From positions 1-13,559 of the forward strand of contig CBFIHR010000098.1 in the NCBI GenBank assembly GCA_965662365.1: 13,559 nucleotides of DNA, read 5' to 3'. This document shows, piece by piece, positions 6,706-13,494 of the stretch. Under the pieces are notes generated by a model. The model saw only the letters and a list, made by a program, of their open reading frames with translations, searched no databases and was not told the origin of the DNA. The stretch comes from CAWVWD01 sp965662365. Lineage in GTDB: Bacteria; Bacteroidota; Bacteroidia; Chitinophagales; Saprospiraceae. Both the position numbers and the translations under genes were made by a program. Each line of letters starts with the position of its first letter. Position 1 is the first letter of the stretch.

Positions 6706-6861
6706 ATGACAGCAAAAGAATTTTTTGATAAGCTGCCAAAAGCAGAACAAGAAGCTATAAAAGATAAAACCAATCATCTTATAGAAGCTGTAAGATATGT
6801 ACATTTGAAGTATAAGTTAGGACTGAAAATGTCAAAAGACATTGTAGATTTATTTAGATAA
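6706..6861 (+). CDS. Small hypothetical protein with L7/L12-like C-terminal motif
   Basis: 51 aa, not recognised as a named family. It starts MTAKEFFDKLPKAEQEAIKD and ends in IEAVRYVHLKYKLGLKMSKD then IVDLFR. The second half resembles the helix of the ribosomal L7/L12 C-terminal fold (I..VR..T.LGLKEAKDLV), a pattern I know from other small bacterial proteins of unknown role. Its ATG overlaps, as ATGA, the TGA of a tiny +1-frame ORF (6620-6709) that lies mostly over the end of the transposase remnant. No signal peptide or membrane segment is visible. It may be cargo or a remnant left by the insertion, or an independent small gene. Coding status is uncertain: it is short, but the composition is protein-like and the start follows an A-rich stretch. 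Confidence 0.5.
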   Translation: MTAKEFFDKLPKAEQEAIKDKTNHLIEAVRYVHLKYKLGLKMSKDIVDLFR

Positions 6862-6886
6862 AATGATTGAATGATTTGTGAGCCAA

Positions 6887-6921
6887 CCAATCACTAATCA
6901 CCAATCACCAATCACTAACAA
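6887..6921 (+). repeat. Five tandem heptamers abutting the epimerase start codon
   Basis: Five consecutive 7-nt units, CCAATCA, CTAATCA, CCAATCA, CCAATCA and CTAACAA, end exactly at the ATG at 6922. The last unit is also part of the ACTAACAAA leader motif. TGATTGAATGATT at 6864-6876 is partly complementary to the units, so alternative hairpins over the start region are possible. Confidence 0.8.
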
Positions 6922-7326
6922 ATGAAACTCGAACACATCGGCATTGCCGTAAAAAACTTAGAACAAAGCAATGAACTGTTTAAGACATTGCTTGGAAAAG
7001 CTCATTACAAAATCGAAGAAGTCGCTTCGGAAAGTGTAAAAACTTCGTTTTTTCAAACAGGCGAAAGTAAAATTGAATTGTTAGAAGCCTCCAATCCGAA
7101 TAGTGCGATTGCAAAATTTATTGACAAACGTGGTGAAGGCATACATCATATTGCGTTTGAGGTGGAAGATATTTATGCAGAAATGAAACGCTTGGAAGCA
7201 GAGGGTTTCCGACTATTAAATGAAACGCCCAAACGTGGTGCGGATAATAAATTGGTTTGTTTTGTTCATCCGAAAACGGCAAATGGCGTTTTGGTGGAAT
7301 TGTGTCAGACGATTAAGGAAGATTAA
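6922..7326 (+). CDS. mce: Methylmalonyl-CoA epimerase
   Basis: 134 aa, the usual length for the family. It interconverts (S)- and (R)-methylmalonyl-CoA, linking the carboxylase to the mutase. Vicinal-oxygen-chelate fold with two repeated modules: MKLEHIGIAVKNLEQS at the N-terminus and GEGIHHIAFEVEDIYAEM from residue 71. Expected metal ligands are visible: His5, one of His75/His76, Glu126 in GVLVEL, and an acidic residue (Glu52 in SKIELLE) where the Propionibacterium enzyme has Gln. The VHPKTANGVLVEL ending is characteristic. It lies downstream of the transposase remnant and is separated from the carboxyltransferase gene by the second 69-nt palindrome. Five heptamer repeats run directly into its start codon. 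Very confident. Confidence 0.95.
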   Translation: MKLEHIGIAVKNLEQSNELFKTLLGKAHYKIEEVASESVKTSFFQTGESKIELLEASNPNSAIAKFIDKRGEGIHHIAFEVEDIYAEMKRLEAEGFRLLNETPKRGADNKLVCFVHPKTANGVLVELCQTIKED

Positions 7327-7333
7327 TTTTACA

Positions 7334-7402
7334 ACAAAAGACACAATAGGACACAAAAGATTTTAAAATTGTCTTTTATGTTCTTTTGATACTTTTGTGG
7401 TT
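7334..7402. repeat. 69-nt imperfect palindrome, copy B (before carboxyltransferase)
   Basis: Homologous to copy A at 2529-2597, with the same length and the same distal arms. Hand pairing gives ACAAAAG/CTTTTGT, a 3-nt internal loop, then 3, 6 and 6 base pairs separated by single mismatches, all in one register without gaps (22 pairs including one G-T). In both copies the element starts just after a stop codon and ends shortly before the next gene's ACTAACAAA leader. Confidence 0.75.
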
Positions 7403-7409
7403 GTAAATA

Positions 7410-7418
7410 ACTAACAAA
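7410..7418 (+). promoter_or_regulatory. ACTAACAAA leader motif before the carboxyltransferase start
   Basis: ACTAACAAA ends 5 nt before the ATG at 7424. It is the fourth copy in front of a start codon in this module (the one for the epimerase, 6914-6922, overlaps its ATG). Confidence 0.5.
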
Positions 7419-7423
7419 GAAAC

Positions 7424-8965
7424 ATGAAAAATAGAATTGAAGAATTAAACTCAAAAATAGCTGAAGCAAAATTAGGCGGCGGACAAGCTCGTATTGATAA
7501 GCAACACGCAAAAGGTAAATTGACTGCTCGTGAAAGAGTACATTTTTTGATGGACGAAGGTTCGTTTGAAGAAGTCGGGATCTTGGTGACACACCGAACA
7601 ACGAGTTTTGGTATGGATAAACAAAAATTCTACGGTGATGGTGTGGTGACTGGTTACGGAACGGTGAACGGTCGTTTGGTGTATGTTTTTGCACAAGATT
7701 TTACGGTTTTTGGGGGGGCGTTGTCAGAAACACATGCTGAGAAAATTTGTAAAATTATGGATATGGCGATGAAAGTCGGTGCGCCTGTTATTGGTTTGAA
7801 TGACTCGGGCGGAGCGAGGATTCAAGAAGGGGTAAAATCATTGGGTGGTTATGCCGATATTTTTTATCGCAATGTTCAAGCTTCGGGCGTAATTCCGCAA
7901 ATTTCGGCAATTATGGGACCTTGTGCAGGTGGAGCAGTTTATTCACCTGCAATGACGGATTTTACATTGATGGTCGAAAATACGTCTTATATGTTTGTGA
8001 CAGGCCCAAATGTTGTAAAAACGGTAACAAACGAAACGGTAACTTCCGAAGAATTAGGTGGTGCTTCGGCTCACTCGACCAAATCAGGTGTCACACATTT
8101 GACGGCTGTCAATGATATTGATTGCATCAATAAAGTGAAACAGTTGTTGAGTTATATGCCACAAAATTGTGAAGACAAACCTACGAAGTTGCCTTATGAA
8201 TTGGGTGACGAAGTTCGGGAAGTGCTGGAAACAATTGTTCCCGAAAATCCGAATCAGCCGTATGATATGCGTGAAGTGATTGAAGGAATTGTCGATGTGG
8301 ACTCGTTCTACGAAATTCATAAAGATTATGCAACGAATATTGTAGTTGGATTTTCGAGAATTGCCGGTCGAAGTATCGGAATCGTTGCGAATCAACCGAT
8401 GAGTTTAGCGGGTGTTTTGGATGTGGAAAGTTCTAAAAAAGCGGCTCGATTTACTCGTTTTTGCGATTGTTTTAATATTCCGTTGTTGGTGTTGGTGGAC
8501 GTACCTGGGTTTTTGCCTGGGACGGATCAGGAATGGAATGGTATTATTACAAACGGAGCGAAATTATTGTACGCATTAAGCGAAGCAACTGTGCCGAGAG
8601 TGACCGTGATTACCCGCAAGGCGTACGGTGGAGCGTATGATGTGATGAACTCTAAACACATCGGAGCAGATATGAATTTTGCTTGGCCTTTGGCAGAAAT
8701 TGCCGTTATGGGAGCAAAAGGGGCGAGTGAAATTATTTTCCGTAAGGAAATTCAAGAGGCTGAAAATTCTGCGGAGAAATTAGCAGAAAAAGAAGCGGAA
8801 TATGCAGAAAATTTTGCTAATCCGTATCGTGCGGCTCAACGTGGATTTATTGATGAAGTGATTTATCCGAAAGATACTCGACGAAAATTGATTAAGGCTT
8901 TTGCAATGTTAGAAAATAAAGCGGTGGCTTTGCCGAAGAAGAAACATGGAAATATTCCATTATAA
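7424..8965 (+). CDS. pccB: Propionyl-CoA carboxylase carboxyltransferase (beta) subunit
   Basis: 513 aa, full length. It transfers the carboxyl group from carboxybiotin to propionyl-CoA, giving (S)-methylmalonyl-CoA. It has two crotonase-like halves. The first carries GKLTARERVHFLMDEGSFEE, LNDSGGARIQEGVKSLGGY and the oxyanion segment IMGPCAGGAVYSPAMTDF. The second carries VDVPGFLPGTDQEW and RKAYGGAYDVMNSKHIGADM. Asp406 in AYDVM matches the aspartate at the position reported to favour propionyl-CoA in Streptomyces PccB, where acetyl-CoA-preferring AccB has Ile; this supports a propionyl-CoA carboxylase. The partners are the carrier at 568 and the broken biotin carboxylase at 2618. It is the last gene of the module, ending just before a strong terminator. 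Very confident in the family and fairly confident in the substrate. Confidence 0.95.
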   Translation: MKNRIEELNSKIAEAKLGGGQARIDKQHAKGKLTARERVHFLMDEGSFEEVGILVTHRTTSFGMDKQKFYGDGVVTGYGTVNGRLVYVFAQDFTVFGGALSETHAEKICKIMDMAMKVGAPVIGLNDSGGARIQEGVKSLGGYADIFYRNVQASGVIPQISAIMGPCAGGAVYSPAMTDFTLMVENTSYMFVTGPNVVKTVTNETVTSEELGGASAHSTKSGVTHLTAVNDIDCINKVKQLLSYMPQNCEDKPTKLPYELGDEVREVLETIVPENPNQPYDMREVIEGIVDVDSFYEIHKDYATNIVVGFSRIAGRSIGIVANQPMSLAGVLDVESSKKAARFTRFCDCFNIPLLVLVDVPGFLPGTDQEWNGIITNGAKLLYALSEATVPRVTVITRKAYGGAYDVMNSKHIGADMNFAWPLAEIAVMGAKGASEIIFRKEIQEAENSAEKLAEKEAEYAENFANPYRAAQRGFIDEVIYPKDTRRKLIKAFAMLENKAVALPKKKHGNIPL

Positions 8966-8970
8966 AGTAG

Positions 8971-9005
8971 AAAAGGTATCGGATCTAATTATTCGATACC
9001 TTTTT
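8971..9005 (+). terminator. Intrinsic terminator of the propionyl-CoA module
   Basis: AAAAGGTATCG (8971-8981) and its exact complement CGATACCTTTT (8994-9004) form an 11-bp stem with a 12-nt loop, ending in a T-run. It begins 5 nt after the carboxyltransferase stop codon. The A-tract on the other side also makes it usable in the reverse direction. Confidence 0.9.
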
Positions 9006-9056
9006 AGTTATTATGATTTTGTTTTAAATTTATGATTTTATATATCTTAAATTTTT

Positions 9057-9626
9057 ATGAAATTATTCAAATACCTTTTGTTCGTATCGTTTATCTTCGG
9101 TTCGTTTAATCTAACGGCACAAGATAAATATGCAGTTTTAGAACGTCAGTTAAACATCTCGATTTTATATCCTGGCGTTAGTGCAGAATTGCCACTTTCT
9201 GATTACTTTTCAATTGTTCCGAAAGTAGGTTTAGGGTTTAGTTTTGAAGGTTACGTTTCAAATGTTGGCAGTCAATTTAATTACCTTGTTGCACCAGCTG
9301 CTAATCTTCAAGGGAGATTTTATTATGCTGGATTAAAAAATGAAACAAAAAGAGGAAATGCACTTTTTAGAAACTCGGGCAACTATGGTTTTCTTCAAGT
9401 AAGCGGAAATCTTCCGTCAATTGCTTCTTCTTTTGGTGATATAGATGCGGGAGTGAGCGTAGGTGTAGGTTGGGGCTTACAGCGAATTTATCAAAATAAT
9501 ATTCTGCTTTCTTGGGGACTTGGTGTAGGTTACGATTCTTGGATACAGTCAGGGACTTGGATTGGCGAGTTTACTTTAGGTTATGTGATCCGACCAAAGA
9601 CAAAAGAGGAAATTCTTGATTTTTAA
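9057..9626 (+). CDS. Small secreted or outer-membrane protein, function unknown
   Basis: 189 aa, not recognised as a named family. Residues 1 to about 21 (MKLFKYLLFVSFIFGSFNL then TAQ) form a clear signal peptide with likely cleavage after TAQ, so the product is exported. The remainder is rich in glycine, aromatic residues and short alternating segments (PGVSAELPLSDYFSIVPKVG, WGLQRIYQNNILLSWGLGVG), the pattern of a small beta-barrel or other beta-rich outer-membrane protein, and it ends in a charged tail. It is probably its own transcription unit: a terminator lies upstream (8971-9005) and a hairpin lies downstream (9632-9664). A weak TTG/TATATCTT promoter pair with 19-nt spacing (9019-9048) would give an almost leaderless message. 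The coding call is firm; the barrel is inference. Confidence 0.8.
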   Translation: MKLFKYLLFVSFIFGSFNLTAQDKYAVLERQLNISILYPGVSAELPLSDYFSIVPKVGLGFSFEGYVSNVGSQFNYLVAPAANLQGRFYYAGLKNETKRGNALFRNSGNYGFLQVSGNLPSIASSFGDIDAGVSVGVGWGLQRIYQNNILLSWGLGVGYDSWIQSGTWIGEFTLGYVIRPKTKEEILDF

Positions 9627-9631
9627 ACTTT

Positions 9632-9664
9632 AAACCTGATAGATTTCTAAAATCTGTCAGGTTT
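9632..9664 (+). terminator. 15-bp hairpin after the outer-membrane protein gene
   Basis: AAACCTGATAGATTT and AAATCTGTCAGGTTT pair over 15 positions (one G-T) around a CTA loop, starting 5 nt after the stop codon. No long T-run follows, but the arm ends in GTTT. It shares AAACCT/AGGTTT ends with 535-549, so it may be a dispersed repeat recruited as a terminator. Confidence 0.65.
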
Positions 9665-9812
9665 CTGATAGAATCGCTCTGCTATTTCAGTTCAAACCCA
9701 TCGAATCAAAAGCGTATTTTCTCTCTCAATTATAAATAATTAAGACCTCAGTGGAATAGATTTATCCTGTCATTTTGAGTGAAATTTGATTATGTAAATA
9801 GAACTAAAAACG

Positions 9813-9845
9813 AAAAAATCAAAATTAGTCGTTTCATGATTTTTT
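9813..9845 (+). terminator. Terminator-like hairpin upstream of glutaminase
   Basis: AAAAAATCA (9813-9821) pairs exactly with TGATTTTTT (9837-9845) around a 15-nt loop, and the stem ends in T's. The stem is AT-only apart from one G-C pair, so it is weak. It may end read-through from upstream. Confidence 0.4.
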
Positions 9846-9879
9846 ATTATTAAAAATCAGGTAGAATTTATAGAATAAG

Positions 9880-9910
9880 TTGAATCCATCCCTTTTTACC
9901 ATTAGCTTTA
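9880..9910 (+). promoter_or_regulatory. Candidate promoter of the glutaminase gene
   Basis: TTG at 9880-9882 and TAGCTTTA at 9903-9910 are 20 nt apart. They fit the Bacteroidota -33 TTG and -7 TAnnTTTG elements with one mismatch in the last base. Transcription would start near 9916, giving a leader of about 20 nt before the ATG at 9935. Confidence 0.4.
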
Positions 9911-9934
9911 TCGTAAATATTGAAAAGATAAAAA

Positions 9935-10849
9935 ATGAGCTACCAAACAGGATTGAATAAAGTTTATAGAAAAATATCAGCGGTTCAAAATTTAGGAAAG
10001 GTCGCTTCTTATATTCCAGAATTAGGCAATGTGAGTGCAGATTATTTTGGGGTTCATCTGGTGACCGTTAAGAATAAACAATATGCAGTTGGCGACAGCG
10101 AAGTTCCATTTTCGATTCAAAGTATTGCCAAAGTTTTAGCTTTAACATTAGTTTACCGACACAAAGGCGGCGAATGTTGGGAAAGGGTAGGCGTTGAACC
10201 TTCGGGAACGCCTTTCAACTCGTTGGTGCAGTTAGAATATGAGAAAGGAATTCCTCGAAATCCATTTATCAATGCTGGGGCGATTGTTATTTGTGATATG
10301 TTGATCTCACTTTTTGATAATCCTAAACAAGAATTTTTGAAATTTATTAGAAATTTGGCTCAAAATACGACAATTGATTTTGACGAAGCAATCGCAACAT
10401 CTGAAAGCATGACTGGTTTTCGGAATCGAGCCTTGATAAATTTGATGAAAGACTTTGGAAATATTCATAACGACATTGACGAAGTTCTCGATTTTTATTT
10501 CAATCTATGTTCTATTAAAATGACCTGTAACGAATTGGCAAATACGTTTTTGTTTTTGGCAAATCAAGGTAAACACACGATCACTGGCGAACAAATTTTG
10601 ACAACCAGCCGAACTAAACGTATTAACGCTATTATGCAAATGTGTGGTTTCTATGATGAAGCGGGAGAATTTTCTTACAAAGTTGGTTTACCCGGAAAAA
10701 GTGGTGTCGGCGGTGGAATTATAGCGATTCACCCTAAGAAATATTGCGTTGTGGTTTGGAGTCCGAAATTGAATAAAAAAGGAAACTCATATCGTGGCGT
10801 TCAATTTTTGGAATGGTTTACAACCGAAACCGCCTCTTCTATTTTTTAA
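9935..10849 (+). CDS. glsA: Glutaminase (serine-dependent beta-lactamase fold)
   Basis: 304 aa, the usual length of the bacterial glutaminase family (E. coli YbaS/YneH, B. subtilis YbgJ). It hydrolyses L-glutamine to L-glutamate and ammonia in the cytoplasm; no signal peptide is present. The catalytic SxxK motif is seen in FSIQSIAKV as Ser63-Ile-Ala-Lys66. Further family signatures are GVEPSGTPFNS, the substrate-pocket stretch PRNPFINAGAIV, and near the C-terminus CGFYDEAGEFSYKVGLPGKSGVGGG and VVVWSPKLNKKGNS. The start at 9935 gives the expected N-terminus and follows an A-rich leader (GATAAAAA). It appears monocistronic, with its own candidate promoter, and converges on the minus-strand molybdenum hydroxylase gene. 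No glutamate transporter or decarboxylase lies beside it, so an acid-resistance role cannot be argued from context. Very confident. Confidence 0.95.
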   Translation: MSYQTGLNKVYRKISAVQNLGKVASYIPELGNVSADYFGVHLVTVKNKQYAVGDSEVPFSIQSIAKVLALTLVYRHKGGECWERVGVEPSGTPFNSLVQLEYEKGIPRNPFINAGAIVICDMLISLFDNPKQEFLKFIRNLAQNTTIDFDEAIATSESMTGFRNRALINLMKDFGNIHNDIDEVLDFYFNLCSIKMTCNELANTFLFLANQGKHTITGEQILTTSRTKRINAIMQMCGFYDEAGEFSYKVGLPGKSGVGGGIIAIHPKKYCVVVWSPKLNKKGNSYRGVQFLEWFTTETASSIF

Positions 10850-10956
10850 TAATAACAGATCTCACAAAAAATTATACCTTACGCTGTAAACATCATTTTT
10901 TATCAACAGTTGTTATTCAATATTGATAATTGTGCATAAAACGGGTAAATAAATAT

Positions 10957-11004
10957 GAAATAGGCTGTCTTCATATATGATTATATTTTGAGACAACCTA
11001 TTTC
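10957..11004. terminator. Bidirectional terminator hairpin between convergent genes
   Basis: GAAATAGGCTGTCT (10957-10970) pairs with AGACAACCTATTTC (10991-11004), 14 positions with one C-A mismatch, around a 20-nt AT-rich loop. It lies midway between the glutaminase stop (10849) and the minus-strand iorB stop (11027). It can serve either strand, and the pure T-runs of a textbook terminator are lacking. Confidence 0.6.
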
Positions 11005-11026
11005 ACTGAATCTGACTTCTGATTAA

Positions 11027-13285
11027 TTAGCCAGCCACCTCAAACTCCTTGATGAGCGGTTGATTATAAATTCGATTACCGGTCAGTTTTGCCATTGCAT
11101 TCGCTACTGCACCTCCGGCAGGCGGCAAAGTCGGCTCACCCAAACCTGTTGGTTTGATATCATTTTTGACAAAATGAACTTCTACTTCTGGTATTTCGGA
11201 CATTCGAATCAAATGATATTGATGAAAATTATTAGCTAACGGTCTGCCATTTTCAAACTGAAAATCACCGTACATTGCATGACCAATTCCATCAATTACG
11301 CCACCGGCTGCTAAGTTTTCGGCAGCATCAGGGTTGACAACTAAACCACAGTCGATCGCACAGAAAACTTTATCAATACTTGGTTTGCCATCTTTCATAG
11401 TGACATTTGCTACTTCTGCAACATAGGTATAATGCGAATAATACATACAAATACCTTGAGCGACGCCTTTCGGTTGTTTGCCCCAGTTTGATTTTTCTTT
11501 AACCAAATTAATAACCTCGATACAGCGTTTTGGGTCGTAGCGACCAGCATTCATTTTTCGCATCGCTTCCATGAATTTGCCGTCATCTTCGTAGTCCTCT
11601 TTAACCGCCATCGAGGCATCATAATTAGCTTGTGCCTTTTTGAATAAATCTACTCGCAATTGAATTTCATCTTGTCCTAATTCCGTTGCGATTTCGTCAA
11701 GAAATGATTGTTCTGCAAACGCTAAAAAGTTAGAATAAGGTGCTCGCCATGCTCCAGTTGTAATATTACTTTCCAGTACGTGTGCATCAAATTGATAATT
11801 ATCAACTGCACCAGCAGGAAAATTATCTGCAATTACGCTATACGCATTTCTATTGACCGCAGCTTCTTTGAGGTGATAAGCCGTGATTTGTCCATCTTTA
11901 ATTGCTGCCTTGATTCGGTACTGAATAGCTGGTCGATAAGTTCCGGCTTCCATGTCATCTTCTCGAGTGAAAATAACTTGCACAGGCGTTTTGGCTAATT
12001 GCGAAATTTGAGCCGCTTCGAGTGCGAAATCACCATATAAACGACGACCAAAACCGCCACCCATTCGAGTCATTCCGATTTCGATTTTATCCAAAACCGC
12101 TTTTTGCTCTTCTTCACTCATGCCTTCTTTCATCCAACCTAACTGCCACGCAATCCGTCCTTCTGTCCATTGTGGTGTTTGAATTGGCCCGAGTAAGTCC
12201 GCTTTTTCATCGGTTACATTTGCATAAAAATTCATGGGTTCCATACAGCTATGTGGCAAGAAAGGCGATTTATATGTTCTTTCAATAATTTGATCTGCTT
12301 CCGCAAAAGCCTTTTCGATATCACCATTCTTACGTTCAATTTTTGCTGGTTTTTGGTCAAATAAAGCCGTCAACTGTTCATCGTGATACGCAGAATCTTC
12401 TAATTTTCCATCTGCTTTCCAAACAGTTTTTAAGGCTTTTTTACCCTTCATCGCTGCCCAAGTTGACGTTGCTAAGACGGCGATTTTATCCCCAAACTCA
12501 TCTTTGAATTGAAGCACATCATTCACTCCATTTACCTGCCGAGTTTCACTATCATCAAAAGATTCTAAAGACTGACCAAATGCGGGTGAACGCATCACCA
12601 CAGCGTATTGCATACCTTCTTTTTTGGTATCAATTCCGTAGAGTGGTTTTCCGGTAATAATGTTTTGGATATCAACATTTTTACGACTTGTACCAATAAT
12701 TTTATAATCTTTAATTTCTTTTAGAGGTACTTCTTCGGGTACTTCCATTTCACCAGCTACCGAAGCGAGTTGTCCATAAGTCACTGTTTCGCCGGCTTTA
12801 TTAGTAATCACACCTTTTTCTACCGATAATTCACGGATATCGACCTGCATTTTTTCGGCTGCGGCCAATAATAGCATTTGCTTCGCTGTTGCTCCAGCCA
12901 TCCGCAGGGCATCCCAGGTTGTATTAATAGACATACTTCCACCGGCGACTTGTCGATCATACCAGCTGGTATTCAGTGGCGCTTGTTTAACAATTACATC
13001 TTGCCAATCCACATCTAATTCCTCTGCAACAATCATCGGCATGGAAGTTTTGATGTTTTGCCCAATTTCTGGATTTGGTGACATGATTGTTACCAGACCA
13101 TTTTCGCCTATTTTTAGATAAGAATTGATATCAAACCATTCCTTAGGCATTTCTTTCATTTTGACGATTTCTTCCTCTCTCGTACACGAAGCAAACCAGC
13201 TAAAACCTAATAATAAGCCGCCACCAGCAGCGACAGACGATTTTAAGAAAGAACGACGATTATATTTAGTTTTGAAAGTTTTCAT
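11027..13285 (-). CDS. iorB: Tat-exported molybdenum hydroxylase large subunit (isoquinoline 1-oxidoreductase beta type)
   Basis: 752 aa molybdopterin-binding subunit of a xanthine-dehydrogenase-family oxidoreductase. Members hydroxylate N-heterocycles or oxidise aldehydes; the substrate here is unknown. The N-terminus carries a twin-arginine signal, YNRRSFLKS (Arg10-Arg11), then the hydrophobic stretch AAGGGLLLGFSWFASC. Cys34 in WFASC resembles a lipobox, so it may be a lipoprotein anchored at the periplasmic face. The cofactor-binding motif GGGFGRR is at 409-415, and GLGEPTLPPAGG holds Glu717, the likely catalytic glutamate. Other family signatures are SCMEPMNFYA and GAWRAPYSNFLAFAEQSFLDE. 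The probable 2Fe-2S partner lies 209 bp upstream at the window edge, although such pairs are usually nearly contiguous; two inverted repeats fill the gap. Family and export are firm; IorB is a family-level name. Confidence 0.92.
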   Translation of the reverse strand: MKTFKTKYNRRSFLKSSVAAGGGLLLGFSWFASCTREEEIVKMKEMPKEWFDINSYLKIGENGLVTIMSPNPEIGQNIKTSMPMIVAEELDVDWQDVIVKQAPLNTSWYDRQVAGGSMSINTTWDALRMAGATAKQMLLLAAAEKMQVDIRELSVEKGVITNKAGETVTYGQLASVAGEMEVPEEVPLKEIKDYKIIGTSRKNVDIQNIITGKPLYGIDTKKEGMQYAVVMRSPAFGQSLESFDDSETRQVNGVNDVLQFKDEFGDKIAVLATSTWAAMKGKKALKTVWKADGKLEDSAYHDEQLTALFDQKPAKIERKNGDIEKAFAEADQIIERTYKSPFLPHSCMEPMNFYANVTDEKADLLGPIQTPQWTEGRIAWQLGWMKEGMSEEEQKAVLDKIEIGMTRMGGGFGRRLYGDFALEAAQISQLAKTPVQVIFTREDDMEAGTYRPAIQYRIKAAIKDGQITAYHLKEAAVNRNAYSVIADNFPAGAVDNYQFDAHVLESNITTGAWRAPYSNFLAFAEQSFLDEIATELGQDEIQLRVDLFKKAQANYDASMAVKEDYEDDGKFMEAMRKMNAGRYDPKRCIEVINLVKEKSNWGKQPKGVAQGICMYYSHYTYVAEVANVTMKDGKPSIDKVFCAIDCGLVVNPDAAENLAAGGVIDGIGHAMYGDFQFENGRPLANNFHQYHLIRMSEIPEVEVHFVKNDIKPTGLGEPTLPPAGGAVANAMAKLTGNRIYNQPLIKEFEVAG

Positions 13286-13329
13286 TGTTGGTATATTTGA
13301 GTGTTAAGGTTCTATTTCTTAACACTTTT

Positions 13330-13361
13330 CTGTCATTGCGACGTAAGTCAGCATCTCCTAA
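13330..13361 (+). repeat. Dispersed GTCATTGCG-type repeat, copy 4
   Basis: CTGTCATTGCGACGTAAGTC then AGCATCTCCTAA. Beyond the core it continues with CATTTGAGAATAAATGC, related to the bases that follow copy 1 at 1107-1134. It pairs with the inverted copy at 13436-13466. Confidence 0.7.
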
Positions 13362-13435
13362 CATTTGAGAATAAATGCTTACAAAGGACTACTTCTTAAA
13401 TTTGTAACTATTTATAAGTTGTCATATTTATTGCT

Positions 13436-13466
13436 CGGGAGATTCTGATCTACGTCGGAATAACAG
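13436..13466 (-). repeat. Dispersed GTCATTGCG-type repeat, copy 5 (reverse)
   Basis: On the minus strand it reads CTGTTATTCCGACGTAGATC then AGAATCTCCCG, matching copy 4 at most positions. With copy 4 it brackets about 75 bp of AT-rich DNA as an inverted pair. Confidence 0.65.
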
Positions 13467-13494
13467 ATATTATTCATGGTTTTTAGAAAGTGAT

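Larger units (their letters stand above)
9627..9934. other. Intergenic region between the outer-membrane protein and glutaminase genes
   Basis: 308 bp with no gene. It holds a 15-bp hairpin (9632-9664), a CCTGTCATTTTGAGTGAA stretch (9767-9784) that resembles a dispersed-repeat remnant, a T-rich hairpin (9813-9845) and a candidate promoter for the glutaminase gene (9880-9910). Confidence 0.6.
13286..13494. other. Repeat-filled gap between iorA and iorB
   Basis: The 209 bp contain two oppositely oriented copies of the dispersed repeat (13330-13361 and 13436-13466), which together make a large interrupted inverted repeat of about 137 bp. No gene was found. The repeat pair probably entered an originally compact two-gene operon. 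Confidence 0.65.

Noticed and set aside
6349..6861. The 51-aa ORF as the lost C-terminus of the transposase
   Set aside because: Its sequence has neither the GY catalytic segment nor the YI.NQ..HH tail of Y1 transposases.
6887..6921. CRISPR-like array
   Set aside because: The units are 7 nt with no spacers; this is a simple tandem repeat.
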